Assembly (NCBI GenBank): GCA_900554205.1 | Contig: USGM01000153.1 | Coordinates: forward strand, 1 to 5,357 | Source: an uncultured Lachnospiraceae bacterium | GTDB lineage: Bacteria > Bacillota > Clostridia > Lachnospirales > Lachnospiraceae | DNA length: 5,357 bases | Direction of reading: 5' to 3' | In this document: piece after piece, positions 1 to 5,357 of the stretch | Layout of the letters: each line of letters starts with the position of its first letter | How positions within the stretch are numbered: the stretch's first letter is position 1 | Position numbers and translations under genes: made by a program | The notes under the pieces: model-generated | The model's input: the letters and a program-made list of their open reading frames with translations, nothing else | Databases searched by the model: none | Told to the model about the DNA's origin: nothing

Positions 1-1637
1 TGAAGGAAGCCGCCCGGAACAGCTACGGGAAAATGGGCGAGAAAATACTCCGCATGAATGAGATGGCGATCGACCGAGGCTTTGCGGAGGTGGAGGAGAT
101 TTCCGTATCGGAATTGGCACTACAGCCGACGGAAAAAGCAATGACCGATTTGGACAATTCTCCCCTCCCCACTCCCCCGGCTCTGGAACATTATGTCAAA
201 ACCATCCAGCAGCCGGTCACGGATCAGCGCGGCAACGAACTTCCCGTCTCCGCCTTTCTTCCTTACTGCGACGGCGCAACCCCGCCCGGAAGCACGGCGC
301 ATGAGCGGCGCGATATTGCCACGGAACTCCCGAAGTGGCTGCCGGAAAACTGTATCCAGTGCAACCGCTGCTCCCTCGTCTGTCCGCACGCTGTCATCCG
401 CCCTGCCGTTCTGGATGCTGTGCAGGCGGCACACGCGCCGGAGGGGATGCCGGTGCTTCCGATGACCGGACTGGACGATCATTCCTTCGCCATCGTCATC
501 TCGGAGGTCGACTGTACCGGCTGCGGTGCCTGTGCCGCTGTCTGTCCCGGAAAGCAGGGGAAAAAGGCGCTGGAAATGCATCCCGCAGAGACGAATGGGA
601 AAGTAGCGGCTTCCCTGACACAGCGCTGCTTCGATTATGCCAAGCCCCTTCTGCCCGCGCACGACGCATTGGAGAAATACGCGCCCCATACGGCAAAGGG
701 AAGCCAGTTCCGGCTCCCTCTCATGGAGTTCTCGGGTGCCTGCTCCGGCTGCGGCGAAACGCCTTATATCAAGCTGCTGACCCAGCTTTTCGGTCCCGAT
801 CTCTATCTTGCCAACGCCACAGGGTGCAGCTCCATCTGGGGAAATTCCTCCCCATCCTGCGCCTACACCACGGATGCGGACGGTCATGGACCGGCGTGGT
901 CAAACTCCCTGTTTGAGGATGCCGCGGAGTTTGGTCTCGGAATGCTCCTCGGCGCAAAGGCGCATATACCGAACGCTTCCTGCTGGGTCATCGGCGGAGA
1001 CGGCTGGGCGTACGACATCGGCTTCGGCGGTCTCGACCATGTACTGTCCACCGGCCGGAATATCAATCTGCTCGTGCTCGACACAGAGGTCTATTCCAAC
1101 ACGGGCGGTCAGGCATCCAAGGCAACGCCGCTGGGAGCCACCGCCAAGTTCCTTTCCGGCGGAAAGCGCACGCGCAAAAAGGATCTCGCTTCCATCGCCA
1201 TGACCTACGGGGATGTCTACGTCGCGCAGATCGCTCTGGGTGCCGATTTCAACCAGACACTCCTTACGTTGACTGAGGCAGCCGCCTATCCGGGGCCGTC
1301 CCTCGTCATTGCCTACGCGACCTGCATTGCGCATGGCATACGTTCCGGGCTCGGCTCCTCCTGCCACGAAATGAAAAAGGCGGTCGATGCGGGATATTTC
1401 CACCTCTTCCGCTTCAATCCCTCCCTGCGCGCACAGGGGAAAAATCCCTTTCACCTCGACAGTAAGGAGCCGGTCCTTGACTACGAGACCTTCCTTGATG
1501 GGGAAATACGCTATGACGCGCTCCGACAGTCCTCGCCCGAACAGGCAGAAGAACTGTTTGCCGAGGCATCGGCAGACGCTGCTGACAGATACCGCCAATT
1601 AAAAAGACTGGAAGCCTTTTACGCTCCCAGCCCATAA
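1..1637 (+). CDS. nifJ: Pyruvate:ferredoxin (flavodoxin) oxidoreductase, C-terminal part (5' end outside window)
   Basis: Cytoplasmic PFOR oxidises pyruvate with CoA to acetyl-CoA and CO2 and passes electrons to ferredoxin. The frame is open from the first base, and the codons before the first ATG (position 33) still read as PFOR (KEAARNSYGKMGEKI), so that ATG is internal. The 544 codons visible are just under half of the family's usual 1,170-1,200 residues. Seen in order: end of domain III; EKR-type linker, here HERRDIA (300-320); ferredoxin motif CIQCNRCSLVCP (351-386); second motif CTGCGACAAVCP (513-548); and the thiamine-diphosphate domain. Cysteines for the proximal cluster are at 741, 750, 825 and 1323. 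The ThDP/Mg motif starts with GDG at 996 and continues to the Asn in SNTGG (codon 1098). It stops soon after the ThDP domain, without the long C-terminal extension of Desulfovibrio africanus PFOR. All cluster and cofactor residues seen are intact, so it looks functional. The gene is convergent with its right neighbour. Confidence 0.97.
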   Translation, partial: KEAARNSYGKMGEKILRMNEMAIDRGFAEVEEISVSELALQPTEKAMTDLDNSPLPTPPALEHYVKTIQQPVTDQRGNELPVSAFLPYCDGATPPGSTAHERRDIATELPKWLPENCIQCNRCSLVCPHAVIRPAVLDAVQAAHAPEGMPVLPMTGLDDHSFAIVISEVDCTGCGACAAVCPGKQGKKALEMHPAETNGKVAASLTQRCFDYAKPLLPAHDALEKYAPHTAKGSQFRLPLMEFSGACSGCGETPYIKLLTQLFGPDLYLANATGCSSIWGNSSPSCAYTTDADGHGPAWSNSLFEDAAEFGLGMLLGAKAHIPNASCWVIGGDGWAYDIGFGGLDHVLSTGRNINLLVLDTEVYSNTGGQASKATPLGATAKFLSGGKRTRKKDLASIAMTYGDVYVAQIALGADFNQTLLTLTEAAAYPGPSLVIAYATCIAHGIRSGLGSSCHEMKKAVDAGYFHLFRFNPSLRAQGKNPFHLDSKEPVLDYETFLDGEIRYDALRQSSPEQAEELFAEASADAADRYRQLKRLEAFYAPSP

Positions 1638-1639
1638 TC

Positions 1640-2806
1640 TTATCTCTTCTCCGCATATGCCCTGACACTGTCCCGGAGCCGGTTAAGCCCCTCTTCCAGC
1701 CGCGCTCTGGGACAGGCTGTATTCAGCCGGATAAACTTCTTCCCCGGCTTTCCATACTCCTCTCCCTCCGTCAGATACAGTCCGCTGTGCTCCCTGATAA
1801 AATGGACAAGCTCCGTCGCATTGTGTGTCACATACCCGCAGTCCAGCCAGAGCAGATAGGTCGCATGCGAGGGCACGACGCAGATTGCGGGAAGCTCCCG
1901 CTCCACAAAGTCGCGCACAAGCTGTTTGTTGTCCGCCAGATACTGACGCAGTTCCTCCAGCCACGGCTCTCCCTTTTCAAAGGCAGCCACCGCCGCGCAA
2001 ACGGCAAAGCTGTTCGGCTCCGCCACCTCATCCGTATTCAACCCCCGGTTCAGTTTATGTCGGATCACCGGATTCGGCACCATCACCGCAGCCGTCTGGA
2101 TTCCCGGGATGCTGAAAGTCTTCGTCGGGGCGATACAGGTAATGCTGTTCTCCCGACAAGTTTCCGACACGGAAGCGAAAGGAATGTACTCATAGCCCGG
2201 ATCTGTCATATCGCAATGGATCTCATCGGACAGCACGAGCACATGATGCTTCGCGCAAAGCTCTCCGATTTTTTCCAGCGTCTCCCGGTTCCAGATCTTT
2301 CCCACCGGATTATGCGGATTGCAGAGCAGCATCAGCGTCGTCTGGGGATCGCTCAGCTTCTTTTCCAGATCGGCAAAGTCGATATGATACTCCCGTCCGT
2401 CATAGACCAGCGGACTCTCCAGAATGTTTCTTCCGTTGTTGCGTATGGAATTAAAGAAAATATTATACACCGGCGTCTGTACCAGCACATTTTCTCCGAC
2501 GGTCGTCAGCTTCCGCACCGCGCTGGAAATTGCCGGCACGACGCCGGTACAGAAGATCAGCCAGTCGCGCTCGAAGGTGATGTGATGCCTGCGGCTCCAC
2601 CAGCCGATATAGGCGTCATACCAGTCCTCCGTCACGATGTTATAGCCGAAGATGCCATGCGCCGCCCTCTCGCTGATCGCCTCGCGGATCTCCGGTGCCG
2701 TCTCGAAATCCATATCCGCCACCCACATGGGCAGCTCCCTCTCCGTTACATCCCACTTCAAAGAGCCGGTATTGCGCCGCTCTGTCAGCTTATCGAAATC
2801 ATACAT
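1640..2806 (-). CDS. MalY/PatB-family PLP-dependent enzyme (putative C-S beta-lyase / aminotransferase)
   Basis: A fold-type I PLP enzyme of 388 residues, the normal length for MalY/PatB proteins. Known members cleave cystathionine or cysteine conjugates to a thiol, pyruvate and ammonia; the substrate here cannot be read from sequence. Visible motifs: MWVADMDFETAP near residues 27-38, the family's N-terminal signature; Tyr114 in TPVYNIF, expected to stack on PLP; Asn166 in CNPHNPVGK; Asp194 in SDEIH, facing the pyridine nitrogen; Lys229 in APTKTFSIPG, the predicted Schiff-base lysine; and Arg360 in FIRLNTACPR, expected to bind the substrate carboxylate. There is no signal peptide, so it is cytoplasmic. 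The ATG at 2806 is preceded by AAGGAAG eight bases upstream. It follows the DUF3737 gene by 3 bp and is probably translationally coupled to it. Its stop lies 2 bp from the nifJ stop on the other strand. Annotation pipelines may call it a generic class I/II aminotransferase. Confidence 0.93.
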   Translation of the reverse strand: MYDFDKLTERRNTGSLKWDVTERELPMWVADMDFETAPEIREAISERAAHGIFGYNIVTEDWYDAYIGWWSRRHHITFERDWLIFCTGVVPAISSAVRKLTTVGENVLVQTPVYNIFFNSIRNNGRNILESPLVYDGREYHIDFADLEKKLSDPQTTLMLLCNPHNPVGKIWNRETLEKIGELCAKHHVLVLSDEIHCDMTDPGYEYIPFASVSETCRENSITCIAPTKTFSIPGIQTAAVMVPNPVIRHKLNRGLNTDEVAEPNSFAVCAAVAAFEKGEPWLEELRQYLADNKQLVRDFVERELPAICVVPSHATYLLWLDCGYVTHNATELVHFIREHSGLYLTEGEEYGKPGKKFIRLNTACPRARLEEGLNRLRDSVRAYAEKR

Positions 2807-2809
2807 CCG

Positions 2810-3700
2810 TCAATCTTCCTTTCGGTCTCTCTCCCACTCGGCTCTGTCAGACTTCTTATCGATCGTTTCCGCCTCAATCTTCGTCTGATCGATCTTCACT
2901 CGTCTGCCGTCCATAATCAGCTCTCCGATGCGGTCTGCGCGGATGATGCCGCCCTTGGGGTTAAATACGCTGTCCACCTCACCAATGATCTCAACATCCG
3001 CCTGCGAGTATTCAAAGGCAAGATTTGTGTTGATCAGACGGCAGTTCTTCATGACAAGATTGTCAATGTAGCACATTCCCTGCAAGCTCTCGATCGTGCA
3101 GTTGATCAGCGTGATATTGCGGGAATTCCAGCCGAGGTACTCGCCCGAGATAAAGGAATCGTACACCGTCACATTCTCCGCGTTCCAGAAAGCGTCCTTG
3201 GAAAGCATTCTGGAGTGGCAGATCTCGATATTCTCGCCTCCGTCGAAGCTGTAGTTGCCCACCAGCGTAAAGTCCTTCGCCCTGACATTCTTACAGTTCA
3301 TGGCAAAGTAATCGCCTCTCGCCGTCACCTGCTCCATATCAATGTCCTGACAGTTCCACAGGGTCTCAGCAGCGTTCGGGAAGTCCACATTCTTCAGCCT
3401 GACGCCCCTTGCCCGCCGGAAGTTCTTCGGCGCCTCTATGACCGTATCAGAAACCGAAATATTGTCCACATACCAGATTCCCGCCCTCGCCATGTCAAAC
3501 AGCGTGGAATTTGTCATGGTGACGTTCTTCGTGTACCACAGCGGATATTTCCATTTAAAAAGGCAATTATCGATCTCAAGGTTACTGCTCTCCTTTAAGG
3601 GCGACTCCCCATCAGCAAAAGTGCAGAAGCTGATGCGCGCATCCTGTGTTCCGTAAAGTGCCCTCTCCCCACTCAAGGTCTGCTGAATTATCTCTTTCAT
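2810..3700 (-). CDS. DUF3737 family protein, right-handed beta-helix-like, function unknown
   Basis: A 296-residue protein that I recognise as DUF3737 from its opening (MKEIIQQTLSGERALYG) and its repeated aromatic/Asn pattern. No function is established for the family. An anchor of the form aromatic/x-N/Y-x-x-N/D-I/V recurs at residues 16, 36, 55, 76, 95, 115, 134, 153, 172, 191, 210 and probably 231. Examples are WYTKNV, WYVDNI, WNCQDI, WNAENV and WNSRNI. This 19-21-residue period fits coils of a right-handed beta-helix, a fold that often binds carbohydrate or serves as a scaffold; that role is inference. The last 30 or so residues are highly charged and outside the repeat. No signal peptide or membrane segment is seen. 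An in-frame ATG at 3712 would add MERA, but it sits in the Shine-Dalgarno itself; the ATG at 3700 has GGAG six bases upstream and matches the family's start, so it is preferred. It is the first gene of a two-gene operon with the PLP enzyme. Confidence 0.9.
   Translation of the reverse strand: MKEIIQQTLSGERALYGTQDARISFCTFADGESPLKESSNLEIDNCLFKWKYPLWYTKNVTMTNSTLFDMARAGIWYVDNISVSDTVIEAPKNFRRARGVRLKNVDFPNAAETLWNCQDIDMEQVTARGDYFAMNCKNVRAKDFTLVGNYSFDGGENIEICHSRMLSKDAFWNAENVTVYDSFISGEYLGWNSRNITLINCTIESLQGMCYIDNLVMKNCRLINTNLAFEYSQADVEIIGEVDSVFNPKGGIIRADRIGELIMDGRRVKIDQTKIEAETIDKKSDRAEWERDRKED
2815..2821 (-). promoter_or_regulatory. Shine-Dalgarno of the MalY/PatB-type gene, inside the DUF3737 coding end
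   Basis: AAGGAAG on the - strand lies eight bases before the ATG at 2806 and within the last codons of the DUF3737 gene, whose stop occupies 2810-2812. A ribosome finishing the first gene would clear this site and be well placed to reinitiate, so coupled translation is likely. No room for a separate promoter exists between the genes. Confidence 0.75.
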
Positions 3701-3704
3701 TGCT

Positions 3705-3710
3705 CTCTCC
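3705..3710 (-). promoter_or_regulatory. Shine-Dalgarno that decides the DUF3737 start
   Basis: GGAGAG on the - strand, with its GGAG core six bases before the ATG at 3700. It overlaps the last base of the alternative upstream ATG (3710-3712). That upstream ATG has no purine-rich site at a usable distance. This favours the 296-residue form over the 300-residue form. Confidence 0.75.
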
Positions 3711-3745
3711 ATTTCATTTCTGCTAAAAATCGCGCTTTTTCGCGT

Positions 3746-3775
3746 CCTATACTATACTACTCTATCTTTTGTAAA
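3746..3775 (-). promoter_or_regulatory. Possible sigma-A-type promoter for the DUF3737-PLP enzyme operon
   Basis: Read on the - strand, TTTACA (3775-3770) is separated by 18 bases from TATAGG (3751-3746). The -35 matches five of six consensus bases and the -10 four of six. It would give a leader of roughly 40 bases before the ATG at 3700. The -10 area contains overlapping TAGTAT/TATAGT copies, so the exact -10 is uncertain; TTGCAG (3782-3777) with TAGTAT (3759-3754) at 17 bases is an alternative. A short CGCG-A/T-rich-CGCG inverted repeat (3731-3744) lies around the predicted start of transcription. Confidence 0.4.
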
Positions 3776-3799
3776 TCTGCAAATCCTAATCGTTTTTTC

Positions 3800-3827
3800 T
3801 TGAATTTTTAATAAATTTGTGTAAGAT
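3800..3827 (+). promoter_or_regulatory. Possible sigma-A-type promoter for the MATE transporter gene
   Basis: TTGAAT (3800-3805) and TAAGAT (3822-3827) are 16 bases apart in an AT-rich stretch preceded by a T-run. Each hexamer matches four of six consensus bases. A start of transcription near 3834 would leave a leader of about 30 bases before the ATG at 3864. It lies back to back with the candidate promoter of the - strand operon. Confidence 0.45.
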
Positions 3828-3844
3828 GTAATGTGCAGGTTATA

Positions 3845-3850
3845 GAAAGG
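3845..3850 (+). promoter_or_regulatory. Probable Shine-Dalgarno of the MATE gene, oddly spaced
   Basis: GAAAGG ends one base before the ATG at 3852 and 13 bases before the in-frame ATG at 3864. One base is too close to work, and 13 is long but usable. The site therefore favours 3864, though neither spacing is ideal. Confidence 0.45.
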
Positions 3851-3863
3851 CATGGTTATTCTT

Positions 3864-5207
3864 ATGAAAAAATATGAAATGGACTTATGTACAGGTTCTC
3901 TCTGGAAAAAAATATTTATGTTCAGCGTTCCGCTGATGTTCACCAATATCCTTCAAGTCGTATTTAATATGTCCGATCTGGCTGTGGTCGGAAACTTTGT
4001 CGGCCCGATTGCACTCGGTGCGGTCGGCTCCACAAGTATTCTTGTCACGCTGTTTACGGGCGTTCTGATCGGACTGGCAGGCGGTATTAACGCTGTGACT
4101 GCCCTGTTCATCGGCTCAGGAAATAAAACGGAATTAAAACAGACCGTACATACCGCCGCACTCATCTCTCTTGCTGCCGGCGTATTGATTACGGTTCTCG
4201 GAATCGCCTTCTCGCGCCCGATACTGACACTGATGCACACAAAGGACGAGCTGATCAACGATGCCGTGCTCTATCTGCGAATCTATCTCCTCGGCATGCC
4301 TGCACTCGGCCTGTACAACTTCGGCAACGCTGTTCTGAGCGCCAGCGGCGATACCAAGAGACCGCTCTATTATCTGTCCTTCGCCGGTGTGCTCAACGTC
4401 CTTCTGAATCTATTCTTTGTCATTGTATGTAAAATGGGCGTTGCAGGGGTTGCGGTCGCAAGTATTCTGTCCCAGTACCTCTCAGCAGTCCTGATCCTCC
4501 GCGTGCTGTTCAAGAGCTCTGCGGCTTTCAGCTTACAATTAAAGGAATTGCGGATCACTCCCGACAAGGCAGGCCGCATTCTGAAAATCGGCATTCCGTC
4601 GGCTTTCCAGTATGCCCTGTTTGCAATTGCCAATCTCTTCGTCCAGACCGGTGTCAACAGCTTTGATCACGTAATGGTGGAGGGCAACTCCGCTGCGGCA
4701 AATGCCGATCCGCTGGTCTACGATATGATGGCAGCCTTCTACACCGCATGCTCCAGCTTCATCGCCCAGAACTACGGGGCAAAGAAATCCGACCGTATTT
4801 TAAAGAGCTATCTGATCTGCCTGCTGTATTCTTTCGTTGTAGGGCTTGTGCTGGGTGTCGGGCTGTATCTGCTGCGCTATCCCTTCCTGTCGCTGTTTAC
4901 GAGCGATACAACGGTCGTAGACGCCGGAATCAGACGTCTTTCGATCATGGCGCTGTCCTACTCCGTTTCCGCCTTTATGGACTGCACAATCGCCGCATCC
5001 AGAGGACTGGGAAAGAGCATTGTCCCCACGATTGTTGTCATCATGGGCTCCTGTGTCTTCCGTATCGTCTGGATCTACACGATTTTCGCCCATTTCCGCA
5101 CCATTCAATCGCTCTATCTGCTCTATGTTTTCTCATGGACGATCACTGCGATTGCGGAAATCATATACTTTGTCATAGTCTACAGGAAAGTAAAACCGCA
5201 GGCATAA
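3864..5207 (+). CDS. MATE family multidrug/cation efflux transporter
   Basis: A 447-residue integral membrane protein of the MATE family (polysaccharide-flippase superfamily), which exports cationic drugs, dyes or metabolites in exchange for Na+ or H+; the substrate is not predictable here. The length fits the family's usual 440-460 residues and 12 membrane helices in two homologous halves. The N-terminal half shows the opening MKKYEMDLCTGSLWKKI, the helix-1/2 region ILQVVFNMSDLAVVGNFVG (29-47) and SASGDTKRP (159-167). The C-terminal half begins near residue 240 with KIGIPSAFQ (241-249), carries IAQNYGAKKSDRI (300-312) where other members have G/AQNYGA, and CTIAASRGLGKSIVP (374-388), the counterpart of SASGDTKRP. 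An ATG at 3852 would add MVIL, but its Shine-Dalgarno would be only one base away, and related proteins start at MKKYE. It is transcribed alone, divergent from the DUF3737 operon, and ends in tandem in-frame TAA codons (5205-5210) before a terminator. Confidence 0.94.
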   Translation: MKKYEMDLCTGSLWKKIFMFSVPLMFTNILQVVFNMSDLAVVGNFVGPIALGAVGSTSILVTLFTGVLIGLAGGINAVTALFIGSGNKTELKQTVHTAALISLAAGVLITVLGIAFSRPILTLMHTKDELINDAVLYLRIYLLGMPALGLYNFGNAVLSASGDTKRPLYYLSFAGVLNVLLNLFFVIVCKMGVAGVAVASILSQYLSAVLILRVLFKSSAAFSLQLKELRITPDKAGRILKIGIPSAFQYALFAIANLFVQTGVNSFDHVMVEGNSAAANADPLVYDMMAAFYTACSSFIAQNYGAKKSDRILKSYLICLLYSFVVGLVLGVGLYLLRYPFLSLFTSDTTVVDAGIRRLSIMALSYSVSAFMDCTIAASRGLGKSIVPTIVVIMGSCVFRIVWIYTIFAHFRTIQSLYLLYVFSWTITAIAEIIYFVIVYRKVKPQA

Positions 5208-5232
5208 TAAGTTCTGTTCGGAAAATACTTGG

Positions 5233-5285
5233 AAAAAGGCTCCGCCAATCCATGGGATTCCATGATTTGACGGAGCTTTTATTTT
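5233..5285. terminator. Bidirectional Rho-independent terminator shared by the MATE gene and tRNA-Val
   Basis: A long inverted repeat has outer arms GCTCCGCCAA (5239-5248) and TTGACGGAGC (5267-5276), pairing at nine of ten positions. It has an inner CATG/CATG stem and a six-base loop (GGATTC). On the + strand the stem is followed by TTTTATTTT, ending MATE transcripts about 30 bases after the stop. On the - strand it is followed by TTTTT (complement of 5233-5237), ending tRNA-Val transcripts about 20 bases after the mature 3' end. Confidence 0.88.
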
Positions 5286-5297
5286 CGGGCATTAAGA

Positions 5298-5357
5298 TGG
5301 GGCCTATAGGGCTCGAACCTATGACCCTCTGCTTGTAAGGCAGATGCTCTCCCAGCT
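5298..5357 (-). tRNA. tRNA-Val (anticodon UAC), 5' end cut by the window edge
   Basis: Read on the - strand, 60 bases fold as a tRNA lacking only its 5' acceptor strand and first D-stem strand. Seen from the window edge: D loop AGCTGGGA, D-stem strand GAGC (5349-5346), anticodon stem TCTGC/GCAGA around loop CTTACAA (5339-5333) with anticodon TAC, five-base variable region GGGTC, T arm ATAGG-TTCGAGC-CCTAT (5322-5306), 3' acceptor strand AGGCCCC and discriminator A at 5298. UAC reads valine codons. CCA is not encoded (the next bases are TCT), so it must be added by CCA-adding enzyme, as is common in Firmicutes. Other tRNA genes may lie beyond the window. Confidence 0.95.

Noticed and set aside
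33..35. ATG at 33 as the start of a short PFOR-like gene
   Set aside because: The ten codons before it continue the PFOR sequence without a stop to the window edge, and there is no Shine-Dalgarno. The gene is cut by the window; it is not a short gene.
120..1598. Long antisense open frames (255 and 232 codons) opposite nifJ
   Set aside because: They lie wholly inside a highly conserved PFOR coding sequence. Their translations are Arg/Gly-rich with no family resemblance, and no ribosome binding site supports them.
1787..3598. A 603-codon open frame on the + strand, antisense to both the PLP-enzyme gene and the DUF3737 gene
   Set aside because: Its length is striking, but it runs across two well-supported genes and their junction. 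Its translation shows no recognisable domain, is rich in His/Arg/Leu as expected from the antisense of GC-biased codons, and has no clear Shine-Dalgarno at its start. It is best explained as a by-product of codon bias.
3713..3863. Riboswitch or small RNA in the divergent gap
   Set aside because: The predicted leaders are only about 30-40 bases, with no long structured element and no hairpin-plus-T-run on either strand. The sequence fits simple promoters.
5298..5322. tRNA-Val 3' end as an integration site for a mobile element
   Set aside because: tRNA 3' ends are common attachment sites, but no duplicate of this end, no integrase and no element-like genes are seen between it and the MATE gene.
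4748..5338. A 196-codon + strand frame overlapping the MATE gene, terminator and tRNA
   Set aside because: It is out of frame with the MATE gene, is Cys/His/Arg-rich without a recognisable domain, and runs through the terminator and the antisense of the tRNA. It is not a plausible gene.

Overview
The window looks like ordinary chromosome from an anaerobic Firmicute of class Clostridia, most like a gut Lachnospiraceae-type organism. This is inferred from a pyruvate:ferredoxin oxidoreductase, a DUF3737 protein, a clostridial-style MATE transporter and a tRNA-Val without an encoded CCA. The coding DNA is visibly GC-rich for this group, while the one sizeable intergenic gap (about 3713-3860) is AT-rich. 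I cannot name the genus.

Layout, left to right. (1) The 3' part of nifJ (PFOR) runs on the + strand from before the window to 1637. It carries the end of domain III, the EKR linker, two [4Fe-4S] motifs and the complete thiamine-diphosphate domain. (2) Two genes lie on the - strand and read leftwards from about 3700: a DUF3737 beta-helix protein (2810-3700), then a MalY/PatB-type PLP-dependent lyase/aminotransferase (1640-2806). They are 3 bp apart, and the second gene's Shine-Dalgarno lies inside the end of the first, so they look like a translationally coupled operon. The lyase gene meets nifJ tail to tail with only 2 bp between stop codons. (3) An AT-rich divergent promoter region lies at about 3713-3860. 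(4) A MATE-family efflux transporter runs on the + strand at 3864-5207 and ends in tandem TAA stops. (5) A hairpin with T-runs on both sides (5233-5285) appears to be a shared bidirectional terminator. (6) A tRNA-Val(UAC) lies on the - strand, cut by the window end in its D loop.

The genes do not form one obvious pathway. PFOR oxidises pyruvate to acetyl-CoA, CO2 and reduced ferredoxin. The PLP enzyme, if it is a C-S beta-lyase, would release pyruvate, ammonia and a thiol from cystathionine or cysteine-type substrates. The MATE protein would export a cationic compound or drug using an ion gradient. DUF3737 has no known function; its pairing with the PLP enzyme is the least explained part of the window.

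I found no CRISPR array, insertion sequence, phage gene, toxin-antitoxin pair or convincing new system. The most interesting points are the regular 19-21-residue solenoid of the DUF3737 protein with its coupling to a PLP enzyme, the 2-bp convergent junction without a clear terminator, and the bidirectional terminator beside the tRNA.
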